Part shown: positions 8,830 to 17,536 of the stretch, one piece after another
How positions within the stretch are numbered: position 1 is the stretch's first letter
Layout of the letters: each line of letters begins with the position of its first letter
DNA from: Tannerella sp.
Lineage (GTDB): Bacteria; Bacteroidota; Bacteroidia; Bacteroidales; Tannerellaceae
Length of the DNA stretch: 37,479 nucleotides
Direction of reading: 5' to 3'
NCBI GenBank assembly: GCA_031276675.1
Contig: JAISMO010000141.1
Span: forward strand, 1-37,479
Program-made: the position numbers and the translations under genes
Notes under the pieces: generated by a model
The model's database searches: none
Told to the model about the DNA's origin: nothing
Seen by the model: only the letters and a program-made list of their open reading frames with translations

Positions 8830-11550
8830 ATGGAAATCAAAAGGGTTTATACTTTCGGAAACGGAAAAGCGGAAGGCAAAGCAGACATGAAGAATCTGCT
8901 GGGAGGAAAAGGCGCCAATCTGGCGGAGATGAATTTGATCGGTGTGCCTGTACCTCCGGGATTTACGATCACAACGGACGTTTGTACCGAATACAATCAA
9001 ATCGGAAAGGATAATGTAGTCGCACGGTTACAGGACGAAGTAAGGAATGCGGTAACGCACGTCGAGACGCTGATGAACAGCAAATTCGGCGACGTGGCCA
9101 ATCCCTTGCTGGTCTCCGTCCGCAGCGGTGCGCGCGCCTCGATGCCGGGGATGATGGACACCATCCTGAACCTCGGACTGAACGATGACGTCGTGGAAGG
9201 GCTGGCACGCAAGACGGGAAATACACGTTTTGCATGGGATTCGTACCGCCGGTTTGTACAAATGTACGGCGACGTCGTACTGGGCATGAAACCGGTGAAC
9301 AAGAACGACATCGACCCCTTCGAGGAAATCATCGAGGAAGTAAAGGCGGACCGGGGCATCAAGTTAGACAATGAACTGGACGTCGACGACTTGAAGGAAC
9401 TCGTGAAGAAATTCAAGGCCGCCGTCAAGGGACGCACCGGGAAGGACTTTCCTGTATCCGTCTATGAACAGCTCTGGGGCGCCGTCTGCGCCGTTTTTGA
9501 TTCGTGGATGAACGAGCGAGCCATCCTCTACCGCAAGATGGAAAGCATCCCGGACGAATGGGGCACGGCCGTGACGGTACAGGCAATGGTCTTCGGCAAC
9601 ATGGGTGGTACCTCGGCCACGGGCGTCTGTTTCTCGCGCGATGCGGGCAACGGAGAAGACGTTTTCAACGGCGAATACCTGATCAACGCGCAGGGCGAAG
9701 ACGTGGTCGCCGGTATCCGTACCCCTCAGCAGATCACCAGGGCCGGTTCGCAAATATGGGCCGAACGGGCAGGCATCAGCGAAGAGGAGCGAATCGCCAA
9801 ATATCCCTCGATGGAAGAAGCCATGCCGGAGATTTTCAAGGAACTTGACGCCATTCAGACCAAGCTCGAAAACCATTACCGCGACATGCAGGACATGGAA
9901 TTTACCGTGCAGGAAGGCAAGCTGTGGTTCCTCCAGACGCGCAACGGCAAACGGACAGGCGCCGCCATGGTGAAAATCGCCATGGACCTGTTTCGCCAGG
10001 GCATGATCGACGAAAAGACCGTGCTCAAACGAATTGAACCCAACAAACTGGACGAACTGCTGCACCCCGTCTTCGACAAAAAAGAACTGAAAAAAGCAAC
10101 TGTACTGGTAAAAGGCCTGCCGGCATCGCCGGGCGCCGCAACCGGTCAGATTGTCTTTTTCGCCGACGAAGCCGCTGCATGGCATAAGGCCGGTAAAAAC
10201 GTCGTGCTGGTGCGCATCGAGACCTCGCCGGAAGACCTGGCCGGCATGGCTGCCGCCGAAGGCATCCTGACGGCGCGCGGCGGAATGACCTCACACGCGG
10301 CGGTAGTCGCCCGCGGAATGGGCAAGTGCTGCGTATCGGGCGCCGGCGTACTGAACATCGACTACAAACAGAAAAAAATAGAAGTAAACGGAAAAGTACT
10401 GAACGAAGGCGATTACATCTCTCTAAACGGAACAACCGGCGAAGTGTTTGAGGGAAAAATCCCCACGCAGGATCCGGAACTGACCGGCGACTTCAACGAA
10501 CTGATGCAGCTGGCCGACAAGTACACGAAAATGTCTGTCCGAACCAATGCCGACACACCGCAGGACGCCTTGCAGGCACGCCGCTTCGGCGCAGTGGGAA
10601 TTGGGCTTTGCCGTACCGAACACATGTTCTTTGAAGGCGAAAAGATCAAGGCCATGCGCGAAATGATTCTGGCCGAAGACACAGAAGCGCGCAAGAAAGC
10701 ATTGAGCAAACTGCTGCCCTATCAGCAGGCCGATTTCGAAGGCATCTTCCGCGCCATGGCCGGCTATCCGGTGACGGTCCGCCTGCTTGACCCGCCGCTG
10801 CACGAGTTCGTACCGCATGATGCCAGGGGACAACAGGAACTGGCCGATGCCATGGGAGTAGCGGTGGAGGTTGTCGCACGGCGCGTGGAAGCCCTGCACG
10901 AAAACAACCCCATGCTCGGACACCGCGGATGCCGTCTGGGCAATACCTATCCTGAAATCACGGAGATGCAGACCCGGGCAATCCTCGGCGCCGCGCTCGC
11001 GCTGAAGAAGGAAAACGTAACAACGTATCCCGAAATCATGGTGCCGCTGACCGGTATCCTGCACGAGTTCCTGGTCCAGGAAAAGATTATCCGTGCAACG
11101 GCAGCCCAGCTGTTTAACGAGGCCGGCGACACGATCGACTACAAGGTGGGTACGATGATTGAAATCCCGCGCGCGGCACTGACGGCCGACCGGATTGCAT
11201 CGGCCGCCGAGTTCTTCTCTTTCGGAACAAACGATTTGACGCAAATGACCTTCGGCTATTCGCGCGACGATATTGCCTCTTTCCTGCCCGTCTATCTGGA
11301 AAAGAAAATATTAAAATTCGACCCCTTCCAGGTGCTCGACCGGAAAGGGGTAGGACAGTTGGTGCGGATGGCTGCCGAAAAGGGACGCACCATCCGTCCG
11401 GATCTGAAGTGTGGCATTTGCGGCGAACATGGCGGCGAGCCTTCGTCGGTCAAGTTCTGTCACCAGGTAGGTTTAAACTACGTCAGCTGTTCGCCTTTCC
11501 GCGTGCCGATCGCCCGGATCGCAGCCGCACAGGCGGCAATCGAAGAATAA
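8830..11550 (+). CDS. ppdK: Pyruvate, phosphate dikinase
   Basis: This 906-residue enzyme interconverts pyruvate + ATP + Pi and phosphoenolpyruvate + AMP + PPi, linking glycolysis and gluconeogenesis in the cytoplasm. All three domains are present. The N-terminal ATP-grasp part includes LLGGKGANLAEM and SVRSGARASMPGMMDT. The central swivelling domain has GGMTSHAAVVARGMGK, with the phospho-carrier histidine near residue 489. The C-terminal PEP/pyruvate TIM barrel has GLCRTEHMFFE, GTMIEIPRA, SFGTNDLTQMTFG and GICGEHGGEP. Length is usual for the Bacteroidota form. It stands alone with its own promoter, and a long inverted repeat lies about 145 bases past the stop. Confidence 0.97.
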   Translation: MEIKRVYTFGNGKAEGKADMKNLLGGKGANLAEMNLIGVPVPPGFTITTDVCTEYNQIGKDNVVARLQDEVRNAVTHVETLMNSKFGDVANPLLVSVRSGARASMPGMMDTILNLGLNDDVVEGLARKTGNTRFAWDSYRRFVQMYGDVVLGMKPVNKNDIDPFEEIIEEVKADRGIKLDNELDVDDLKELVKKFKAAVKGRTGKDFPVSVYEQLWGAVCAVFDSWMNERAILYRKMESIPDEWGTAVTVQAMVFGNMGGTSATGVCFSRDAGNGEDVFNGEYLINAQGEDVVAGIRTPQQITRAGSQIWAERAGISEEERIAKYPSMEEAMPEIFKELDAIQTKLENHYRDMQDMEFTVQEGKLWFLQTRNGKRTGAAMVKIAMDLFRQGMIDEKTVLKRIEPNKLDELLHPVFDKKELKKATVLVKGLPASPGAATGQIVFFADEAAAWHKAGKNVVLVRIETSPEDLAGMAAAEGILTARGGMTSHAAVVARGMGKCCVSGAGVLNIDYKQKKIEVNGKVLNEGDYISLNGTTGEVFEGKIPTQDPELTGDFNELMQLADKYTKMSVRTNADTPQDALQARRFGAVGIGLCRTEHMFFEGEKIKAMREMILAEDTEARKKALSKLLPYQQADFEGIFRAMAGYPVTVRLLDPPLHEFVPHDARGQQELADAMGVAVEVVARRVEALHENNPMLGHRGCRLGNTYPEITEMQTRAILGAALALKKENVTTYPEIMVPLTGILHEFLVQEKIIRATAAQLFNEAGDTIDYKVGTMIEIPRAALTADRIASAAEFFSFGTNDLTQMTFGYSRDDIASFLPVYLEKKILKFDPFQVLDRKGVGQLVRMAAEKGRTIRPDLKCGICGEHGGEPSSVKFCHQVGLNYVSCSPFRVPIARIAAAQAAIEE

Positions 11551-11695
11551 GCGCCTTGCGATGAGTGCATTTCAAATGCGCGCTTTCAAAGTTCATTCCT
11601 TCGCTGCCTGAAAGATAAAATTTGCATAACTGCATCGGACGTTGGCTAAAGCCCAATATCGTCAAGTGAAGCAAAAATGGGTGATATGGATTGAG

Positions 11696-11756
11696 TTAAG
11701 AGAAAGGGTCGCACGCTATACGCCTCCGGCGTACAGTGTGCGACCCTTTCTCTTAG
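11696..11756. repeat. Long inverted repeat (hairpin, about 29-bp arms)
   Basis: The arms TTAAGAGAAAGGGTCGCAC and GTGCGACCCTTTCTCTTAG are almost perfectly complementary; only three positions near the loop and the outermost bases depart from perfect pairing. The loop is only about three bases (CGCCTCCGGCG centre). It could act as a two-way transcript end between ppdK and the convergent DUF4249 gene, although there is no classical U-run, or it could be a small mobile-element remnant. A smaller palindrome, GCATTTCAAATGC, lies upstream near 11567. Confidence 0.75.
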
Positions 11757-11989
11757 TTATCTCCGAAGACTTTCGGGATGCTCCCGAATGACTGCGCCGG
11801 AAGTCAGAGGGGCAAAAATCACGTTTGAAAGACGGAAACGTACACCGGCAGGCAGAACCGGCATTTGCATTCAAAGCATCATCGTTCTGATCATTAGCCG
11901 GTTGTTGATTTTGAATACAGGAAAGGTCGTTGCAGGAGGCCCGAAAACATGCTTGTGGAAAAAAAATCACATCTGTAGAGATTTTGCAT

Positions 11990-12205
11990 ACGGATGTGAG
12001 CGTTTCATTTTCACATGAAAAAAAATTTTTACGTCTGTAAATTTTTTCGCGAACGCGATTTTTTTTCTTTTTTCATCTGTGATTTTTTTGTCTTCACGGG
12101 AAGATTTTTTTTTTCGCGCGTGCGAATTTTTTATCTCACGGGAAACCGTTTGTGGTACATGTGTGATTTTTTTTACCGCAGACCTGTTTTTTTCGCGTTT
12201 TTCAA
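11990..12205. repeat. Degenerate ~42-bp array of phased T-tracts (array 3)
   Basis: A core like CTGTGATTTTTTT recurs at about 11995, 12036, 12078, 12121 and 12162 (steps of 41-43 bases). Additional T-tracts of 5 to 10 bases sit between these, so T-runs occur about every 20-21 bases. The ORFs called here (rich in Phe) are artefacts of the T-runs. The region lies between the convergent 3' ends of ppdK and the DUF4249 gene. Apart from this and the long hairpin, 11551-12308 holds nothing I recognise. Confidence 0.65.
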
Positions 12206-12308
12206 CCCTGAAGATCGCGTGCAGGACGGTAGAAGGAAAACCGGATACGTTTTCACGGTTTCCATACGGAGAGACTGTTTTGTCGTTTTTCCGGCCGGTG
12301 AGCGTTTG

Positions 12309-13337
12309 CTACGGCACGTAAATGTCTGCCGGTGTGGTGGCGTAGGCCGAGAAATAGCCGACGCCGCCGTTCGTGATGTTGGTTGTGATGTTGGAGGCCG
12401 GTCCGCCGAAGAAGGGATTTTCGCCCCGCTTTTCTGCCTGGCACTGCCGGATGAATTCATAAAAGCCTTTTTCTATGCGGCTGATGCATACCGTGATTTT
12501 ATCGCCCGGGCGTACAAAGATTGCTCCGCTGTCTTCGCCAACCGGGTCGTTTCTGTTGGATACGTCGTCGAAATACATCAGGGGCATCCCGTTGAGGTAT
12601 CGCTCGTTGATGGCTCTGTCGGAAAAGACGGTGAAGTTGGACAGCTGATATTCCATCAGGGTGTCGTTGAGGATGTAGCGTATCATGTAAAAGTCTTCGG
12701 AAGGGGTTTCCGGGGCGTAGAGGCTGATGGCATAATGCTTGTATCCCATGAGGTTAACCGGCTCGACGGTGAGGGAATCCAGGCGGAAGGGGGGCGGCAT
12801 GGTGGTTGTGGCTTCGTGGGTTTCCGTCCGTCCGTCTCCGTCGAAATCTACTTCCACGCTCAGCCGGAAGGTCACGCCCGGCACGGCGGCCATCGGCCGG
12901 ACAGTCTGATAGGTTCCCGGATCCTTGGGCAACTCCTCCAGTTCAAAGGTTTGACCGTCCGATGTCCGTATCTCCGCAATCGCACCCGAAACGGGCCGGT
13001 TGCTCTTCCCTGCAAAATAGGGGGAGGAGGAGGATATCCGAATCGTTTGCCGTATCTCGTGCTCTGTCAGAGAGCCGTATATGACAATTACCGGCGCCGA
13101 ATCGTTTGTGTTCAATTCAATCGGCTCCGTGCACGAGATTAAGCATGTGAAAAGGATCGGAAGAGGGAGGTAATGGATGAGAAGGGACACAAGGGACAGG
13201 GGGAACGGGGAGGGGACGGGGGTATGCAGGCCCGACGCCGTCAAGCGGCGTATGCGGTTTGTGTCATGCTGCCCCGAAGGGATTTTTACTGAACGGCCGT
13301 CTTTGGGCCTGCGGTTATCTGACTTGCTGTTGTCCAT
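12309..13337 (-). CDS. DUF4249 family outer-membrane lipoprotein
   Basis: The protein fits DUF4249, a Bacteroidota lipoprotein family usually encoded next to a TonB-dependent receptor. A lipobox (FTCLISC) precedes CTEPIELN, and the body has the expected beta-rich pattern (VIVIYGSLTE, VSGAIAEIRTSDG, ITNGGVGYFSAYA). It follows the receptor gene by about 60 bases, and the two probably act together at the outer membrane on an unknown ligand. Oddity: the only upstream ATG lies about 50 residues before the lipobox, with a polar N-terminus (MDNSKSDNRRPKDG) quite unlike a signal peptide. A GTG near 13190 would give a short but uncharged leader, so the true start is uncertain. Confidence 0.8.
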   Translation of the reverse strand: MDNSKSDNRRPKDGRSVKIPSGQHDTNRIRRLTASGLHTPVPSPFPLSLVSLLIHYLPLPILFTCLISCTEPIELNTNDSAPVIVIYGSLTEHEIRQTIRISSSSPYFAGKSNRPVSGAIAEIRTSDGQTFELEELPKDPGTYQTVRPMAAVPGVTFRLSVEVDFDGDGRTETHEATTTMPPPFRLDSLTVEPVNLMGYKHYAISLYAPETPSEDFYMIRYILNDTLMEYQLSNFTVFSDRAINERYLNGMPLMYFDDVSNRNDPVGEDSGAIFVRPGDKITVCISRIEKGFYEFIRQCQAEKRGENPFFGGPASNITTNITNGGVGYFSAYATTPADIYVP

Positions 13338-13395
13338 TTTGCTTTTCCTCCGATTTTTTTATTCGTTCTGTTTCGTCGGTTTTGTGTACTCGGGG

Positions 13396-15708
13396 TCAAA
13401 ACCTGAAATTATAGGTGATGGATGGTACGATTCCGAACAGGTACAGCATCTCGGCGTAAGGCAGACCCGAGTCGGCGTTTTGGTCGTAGGTGATCATCCA
13501 GGGGTTTTTCTTGCCGTAGGCATTGTAGATGGAAAGATTCCACTCGCTCTGTCGGCGGCGGCGGGCGGAACGGGGACGCGGAATGAAACTGAGCGACAAA
13601 TCCAGCCGGTGGTAGTCGGGAAGGCGGTATTCGTTGCGCCCGGAATAGATCGGGAAGTATTCGCCGTTGATTTCGAAACGTCCCGAGGGATAGGTTGTCG
13701 GATTGCCCGTGGCATATACCCAGGTGGCGGCAATGTTCCACTGTTTCGAGAGTTCGCAGTTGACTGCCAGGTTCAGGGCATGGGGTCTGTCGTAGGGCGC
13801 CGGGTAGGTTTTTCCTCCGTTGATTTCGGGGATGGTGCGAACGGAACGCGAGAGGGTATAATTGAGAAAACCGGTCAGCCTGCCCGTATTCCTGCGCAGC
13901 ATCCATTCCACTCCGCAGGCGCGGCCGGTACCGGTGCGCACTTCACCTTCCAGGTCGGGATTCATCAGCAGCGTGGCATGTTCGGCAAAATCAATCACAT
14001 GGGTGAGGTTCTTGTAATAGATTTCGACGGAGGTTTCCCAGGTATGGTTCTGCAGGTTGCGGAAATAACCGGCCGAATAGAGATCGACGTGCTGCGGTCG
14101 AATGTTCGGTCCGGCCGAAAACCAGATGTCCAGCGGCGATCCGGAGGCGGAGTTGTTGGCCAGTTGGATGAACTGCACGTTGTGTGCGTAATTCATCTTT
14201 ATCGACGAGTGTTCCGTCAGCTTCCACACCAGCCCCGCGCGCGGTTCCACGGCCGGACTGGTGTGATAGACCTGTCCGGCGGCATATACCGCCGTGTCGA
14301 CGATTTCGCGGTTTTCGTCATATCGCGGCACAGTGGCTTTTCCGACGTTTTGGAAGAGCGATCCGCGCAGGCCGTATTTGAGGGTGAGGCGTTCCGAAAG
14401 TTTCTGTTCGTTCGAGAGGTACAGGCTGTATTCCATTGCGGTACTGGCCTCTTTCTGCAAATCTCCGTAGTCTTCCATCGTGATGACGCCCGGCTGGAAG
14501 CGGTAGAGGGAGACCGAAGCGCCGTAGTTCAGGTTCCAGCGGTCGCCGATGGGCTGAGTGAAGTCGGAGCGCAGGCTCCAGTCTCTGATGCCGGAGTCCC
14601 AGCGTGCCTTTGCGTTGTCGAGTTTGGATTCCAGGCCGTAGTCGTAGCTGGCCAGGTGCAGGCTGGCCGCGGCGTAGAGCGTTTCGGAGAAGACATGCCC
14701 CCAGCTTAGCGAGGCGGCGCCGTTGCCGTAGCGAAACTCGCCCATGGTGGCCCCGAAATGGTCGATGCCGTAATAGCCGTTCAGTTCCAGCCGGTCGCTG
14801 TCGGTCAGTCGGTGGGTGACTTTGGCGTTCAGGTCGTAAAAATACACGGACGACTTGCGCAGGGCTTCTCTGTTCGAGAGTTTGAGAAACAGGTCGGCGT
14901 AGCTGCGCCGCCCGCCGATCATCCACGAGGTTTTTTCTCCCAGAGGCGCCTCCACCATCAAACGGCTTGCAATCAGCCCGACGCCCCCTGTGCCCTGCAG
15001 GCGTTCGGGCCGTTCGTTGCGAGTCTGTACGTCGAGCAGGGACGCAAGCCGTCCGCCGTGTTTGAGGGGCAGATCGCCCTTGTAGAGCGAGACGCCGCCC
15101 AGCACGTCGCTGTTGAAAACCGAAAAGAAACCCAGCAGATGCGAAGCGTTATAGACGGTGGTGTTGTCGATCAGGATCAGGTTCTGGTCGGGCGATCCGC
15201 CCCGTACGCTGAATCCCGATCCGCCTTCCGAAGCAGTCTGCACGCCGGGCAGCAGCCGAATGGCCTTGAGCACGTCCACCTCTCCCATCAGCGCCGGCAT
15301 CCGCCTGATTTCCGTTGCGCTCAGTTCTTCCCGCCCCATCTGCACGTCGGTGATGTTCCGGTCTCTCGCACGGGCCAGGATTTCCACTTCCTTCAATGTC
15401 GTGTTCATCTCCAGTTCAAAATCGACGATCGTGTCGCGGTCGGCCCGGAAGGTAATTTCCTTTTGGTCAAATCCGAGGTAGGAAGAAACCAGCGTATAGC
15501 TTCCCTGCTTCAGGGAAAACTCATACATGCCGCCCTCATCCGTCGCCGCATGGATTTGAGTTGAGCCTTTCGCAAATACAACCGCCTCAACAAGAGGCTC
15601 CCCTGTCGAACGGTCGGTCACTCTCCCCCAGACATGCACTTGCTGAGCGCCTGCCAGTCGGCACATCAGGAAGCATCCCCATAAAATGTAATATTTTTTA
15701 TAACTCAT
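13396..15708 (-). CDS. TonB-dependent receptor with N-terminal carboxypeptidase-regulatory-like domain
   Basis: This 770-residue outer-membrane receptor starts with a signal peptide (ILWGCFLMCRLAGAQQ). A carboxypeptidase-regulatory-like domain follows (VWGRVTDRSTGEPLVEAVV to about residue 105). The plug domain is next, with DVLKAIRLLPGVQTASEGGSGFSVRGG and LIDNTTVYNASHLLGFFSVFN, and then the beta-barrel, ending in the aromatic terminus SITYNFRF. It lacks the SusC-type length and has no SusD partner. The downstream DUF4249 lipoprotein instead indicates the receptor/DUF4249 pair common in Bacteroidota. The ligand is unknown. Confidence 0.92.
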   Translation of the reverse strand: MSYKKYYILWGCFLMCRLAGAQQVHVWGRVTDRSTGEPLVEAVVFAKGSTQIHAATDEGGMYEFSLKQGSYTLVSSYLGFDQKEITFRADRDTIVDFELEMNTTLKEVEILARARDRNITDVQMGREELSATEIRRMPALMGEVDVLKAIRLLPGVQTASEGGSGFSVRGGSPDQNLILIDNTTVYNASHLLGFFSVFNSDVLGGVSLYKGDLPLKHGGRLASLLDVQTRNERPERLQGTGGVGLIASRLMVEAPLGEKTSWMIGGRRSYADLFLKLSNREALRKSSVYFYDLNAKVTHRLTDSDRLELNGYYGIDHFGATMGEFRYGNGAASLSWGHVFSETLYAAASLHLASYDYGLESKLDNAKARWDSGIRDWSLRSDFTQPIGDRWNLNYGASVSLYRFQPGVITMEDYGDLQKEASTAMEYSLYLSNEQKLSERLTLKYGLRGSLFQNVGKATVPRYDENREIVDTAVYAAGQVYHTSPAVEPRAGLVWKLTEHSSIKMNYAHNVQFIQLANNSASGSPLDIWFSAGPNIRPQHVDLYSAGYFRNLQNHTWETSVEIYYKNLTHVIDFAEHATLLMNPDLEGEVRTGTGRACGVEWMLRRNTGRLTGFLNYTLSRSVRTIPEINGGKTYPAPYDRPHALNLAVNCELSKQWNIAATWVYATGNPTTYPSGRFEINGEYFPIYSGRNEYRLPDYHRLDLSLSFIPRPRSARRRRQSEWNLSIYNAYGKKNPWMITYDQNADSGLPYAEMLYLFGIVPSITYNFRF

Positions 15709-15950
15709 CAGTGCACAAAGGTAGATATAAATTCGATATTTTACACGGGCTGATTATTTGTTCAACGTGTGCCGTGCTTCTGTTTCGACGGGGATTTCTT
15801 TTTTTTTTTTTGAGGCGTCACGGACAGGCATCCGACGTTGCATCTTAGCTCCCGCCCGTGCCGGGAGAACCGTTTATTTTCCGTGTCAGGAAGAGAAAGA
15901 AAAAACAGACATGCACGCCATGAAAGGCCGGAGGATATTCCCTGCCCGGT
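15709..15950. other. Intergenic region with a T-run
   Basis: These bases separate the receptor start from the Rpn-type gene end. They hold a run of about 14 T near 15790-15810 and a small CTCCCG/CGGGAG hairpin at 15849-15867, without the U-tract of a terminator on either strand. No gene is supported. Confidence 0.5.
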
Positions 15951-16871
15951 TCATCCTTCACCGCCGGAACGGAGGATTTCCACAATGCGCTCCCCGTCCA
16001 GACCGGTAATCGCCCGTATCTGCTCCACCGACAGGCCGCTGCGCCTGCTGTTGCGGACAACGGCGGTTAAACTTTCTGTCCGGCCTTTGGCTTCGCCCTC
16101 CGCCAGGCCTTCCGCTCGGCCTTTGAGCAGCCCTTTGAGCAGGCCTTTGGCTTCACCCTCGGCCCGGCTTTCGGCCAGAAGGGATTTTTCGGTGCGTATG
16201 ATGTCCAGGTATTTGTCGTAAGCTTCCAGTTCGGCATCCGTGAACGCGCCCTCTTCGCATATCGCCAGCGCGCGGCGGATGTCGTCATTCGCCTTCAAAT
16301 CCTCGGACACTTCACTCCGGCTCCTCTCCGTTTCCTTCAGAAAACGAAGCCACAGTACCGCCATCCGGCGGTCTGCCCACTTCCCGGGAACAAACTTGGG
16401 CAGTTCTACCAGTACAAATTCCAGTCCCCTGATGATTTCCTCCGTGTTTTTGCAGTTGACGATGCGGTAGTGGTGATAAAACTCCGGCGTCTTGCGGTCG
16501 AAAACGTCGTTGAGGATGGCCAGACCGTAGACCGGCTGCAGCAGAGAGTAAAACTCGTTTTCGTCCAGCTGCCGCACGTAGGCCCTGGAGGCATTGAAGA
16601 GCATCCGGGCGGAAAAGGCGCTGTTCCACAGCATCTGCATCTCCACGATGAACTGACGCCCGAAGTTGTCCTTGCAGCGGACGTCCACAATGGAGTTTTT
16701 CCTTGCCGGATTCTCCGGAACCTGTTCCGCCGGGAGGTATTCCAGACTCTCTATCTGCTGATCTGCCTCCAGCGGCATCAGTGCATTGAGAAAACTCTTC
16801 AGCAGATCGGGATGTTCGCCGAATATCCGCTTGAAGGGTAAATCGTTTTTGGGGTCTAAATAGCGTGCCAT
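15951..16871 (-). CDS. Rpn family PD-(D/E)XK nuclease / putative transposase
   Basis: This 306-residue protein matches the Rpn/PDDEXK-transposase-like family (PF12784). It begins DPKNDLPFKRIFGEHPDLL, and the nuclease core follows as NSIVDVRCKD and FIVEMQM (Asp63, Glu77 and Gln79 in the D...ExQ pattern). The middle has YGLAILNDVF, and the C-terminal part ALAICEEGAFTDAELEAYDKY is typical. Between about residues 236 and 264 is a low-complexity Lys/Gly/Glu repeat (AKGLLKGLLKGRAEGLAEGE). Members include recombination-promoting nucleases and toxic phage-defence nucleases inhibited by a shorter product from an internal start. It stands alone with its own promoter. Confidence 0.88.
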   Translation of the reverse strand: MARYLDPKNDLPFKRIFGEHPDLLKSFLNALMPLEADQQIESLEYLPAEQVPENPARKNSIVDVRCKDNFGRQFIVEMQMLWNSAFSARMLFNASRAYVRQLDENEFYSLLQPVYGLAILNDVFDRKTPEFYHHYRIVNCKNTEEIIRGLEFVLVELPKFVPGKWADRRMAVLWLRFLKETERSRSEVSEDLKANDDIRRALAICEEGAFTDAELEAYDKYLDIIRTEKSLLAESRAEGEAKGLLKGLLKGRAEGLAEGEAKGRTESLTAVVRNSRRSGLSVEQIRAITGLDGERIVEILRSGGEG

Positions 16872-16897
16872 AAGTGTCTGCTGTAATTAATGTCCCA

Positions 16898-16929
16898 CAA
16901 AGATAGACCTTTCCCGCATGACCGCCAAA
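16898..16929 (-). promoter_or_regulatory. Promoter for the Rpn-type gene (TTTG-N20-TATCTTTG)
   Basis: On the minus strand TTTG (16926-16929) is followed after 20 bases by TATCTTTG (16898-16905), a full match to the Bacteroidales -33/-7 pattern. Transcription would start about 20 bases before the ATG at 16871. Confidence 0.65.
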
Positions 16930-17184
16930 ATCAGTTCCTTCTTCTTCACGTATCCTTCGCACGGATTGCCGGAGTCGGTTTCGGACTTGGCAGTCTCCTG
17001 CGCCGTCCAAAACGATTGGTTCGGTATCGGGCGCGTTGCGTCATACCACCTGTTGGTAGAAAACCCCTCCGAATCCTACATTCAAGTAGTTTCCTGCCGG
17101 ACGGAAACGGTTTCAGGCCTTTATTTTTCAATCAAATAAAGAAATGGCACGTTTTATGCAGCAACCACCTAAAAAAGGCAAAGC
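16930..17184. other. Gene-free stretch between Rpn and ModE-like genes
   Basis: Apart from the Rpn promoter next to it, I see no convincing gene here. A 73-codon plus-strand ORF (16918-17139) is unlike any family I know and has no supporting context. A short AAACGGTTTC/GGACGGAAAC-rich segment near 17095-17115 could fold but has no U-tract. A binding site for the ModE-like regulator might lie here, but no dyad stands out. Confidence 0.4.
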
Positions 17185-17532
17185 ATGTATCAGCCATTTA
17201 AAATCGCGGCCGAACTGGAGATCAGGAAGCACGGGTTCTGTTTTCTCAATCCGAAGCGCGTCCGGCTGCTGAAACATATTCACGCGAGCGGTTCCATGCT
17301 GGCGGCGGCGAAAACATTGCGGATCTCGTATCAACAGGCCTGGACGGTTGTCCGGGATATCAATTCGACGGCGTCGCTGCCGGTGGTCATCCGGCAACGG
17401 GGCGGCGCCGGCGGGGGTGGCGCCGTGATTACGGCCTTTGGACTGAAACTGATTGAATGTTTCGATCTCATGCAGGCAAAACATAATGAATATCTTAACG
17501 GACTGGAGGATGAACTGGATTTCTGCGTATAA
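17185..17532 (+). CDS. ModE-like winged helix-turn-helix regulator
   Basis: This 115-residue DNA-binding protein corresponds to the N-terminal domain of ModE, the molybdate-responsive regulator. The recognition region ASGSMLAAAKTLRISYQQAWTVVRDIN and the wing RGGAGGGGAVITAFGLKLIE are characteristic. There is no C-terminal molybdate-binding (TOBE) domain, so a ligand would have to be sensed otherwise. The gene ends 4 bases before the ATG of the FecCD-type permease, with which it is surely cotranscribed, and molybdate or tungstate uptake is the natural inference. Confidence 0.85.
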   Translation: MYQPFKIAAELEIRKHGFCFLNPKRVRLLKHIHASGSMLAAAKTLRISYQQAWTVVRDINSTASLPVVIRQRGGAGGGGAVITAFGLKLIECFDLMQAKHNEYLNGLEDELDFCV

Positions 17533-17536
17533 CCGC

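Noticed and set aside
12015-13142. 375-codon Phe-rich plus-strand ORF
   Set aside because: Its first part translates the T-tracts of array 3 and the rest is antisense to the DUF4249 gene.
15716-15723. TACCTTTG box before the TonB receptor gene
   Set aside because: Only seven bases separate it from the ATG and no -33 box is present; it would need a leaderless transcript, so it is not listed as a promoter.
16918-17139. 73-codon plus-strand ORF between the Rpn and ModE-like genes
   Set aside because: It overlaps the Rpn promoter and has no recognisable domain or operon context.
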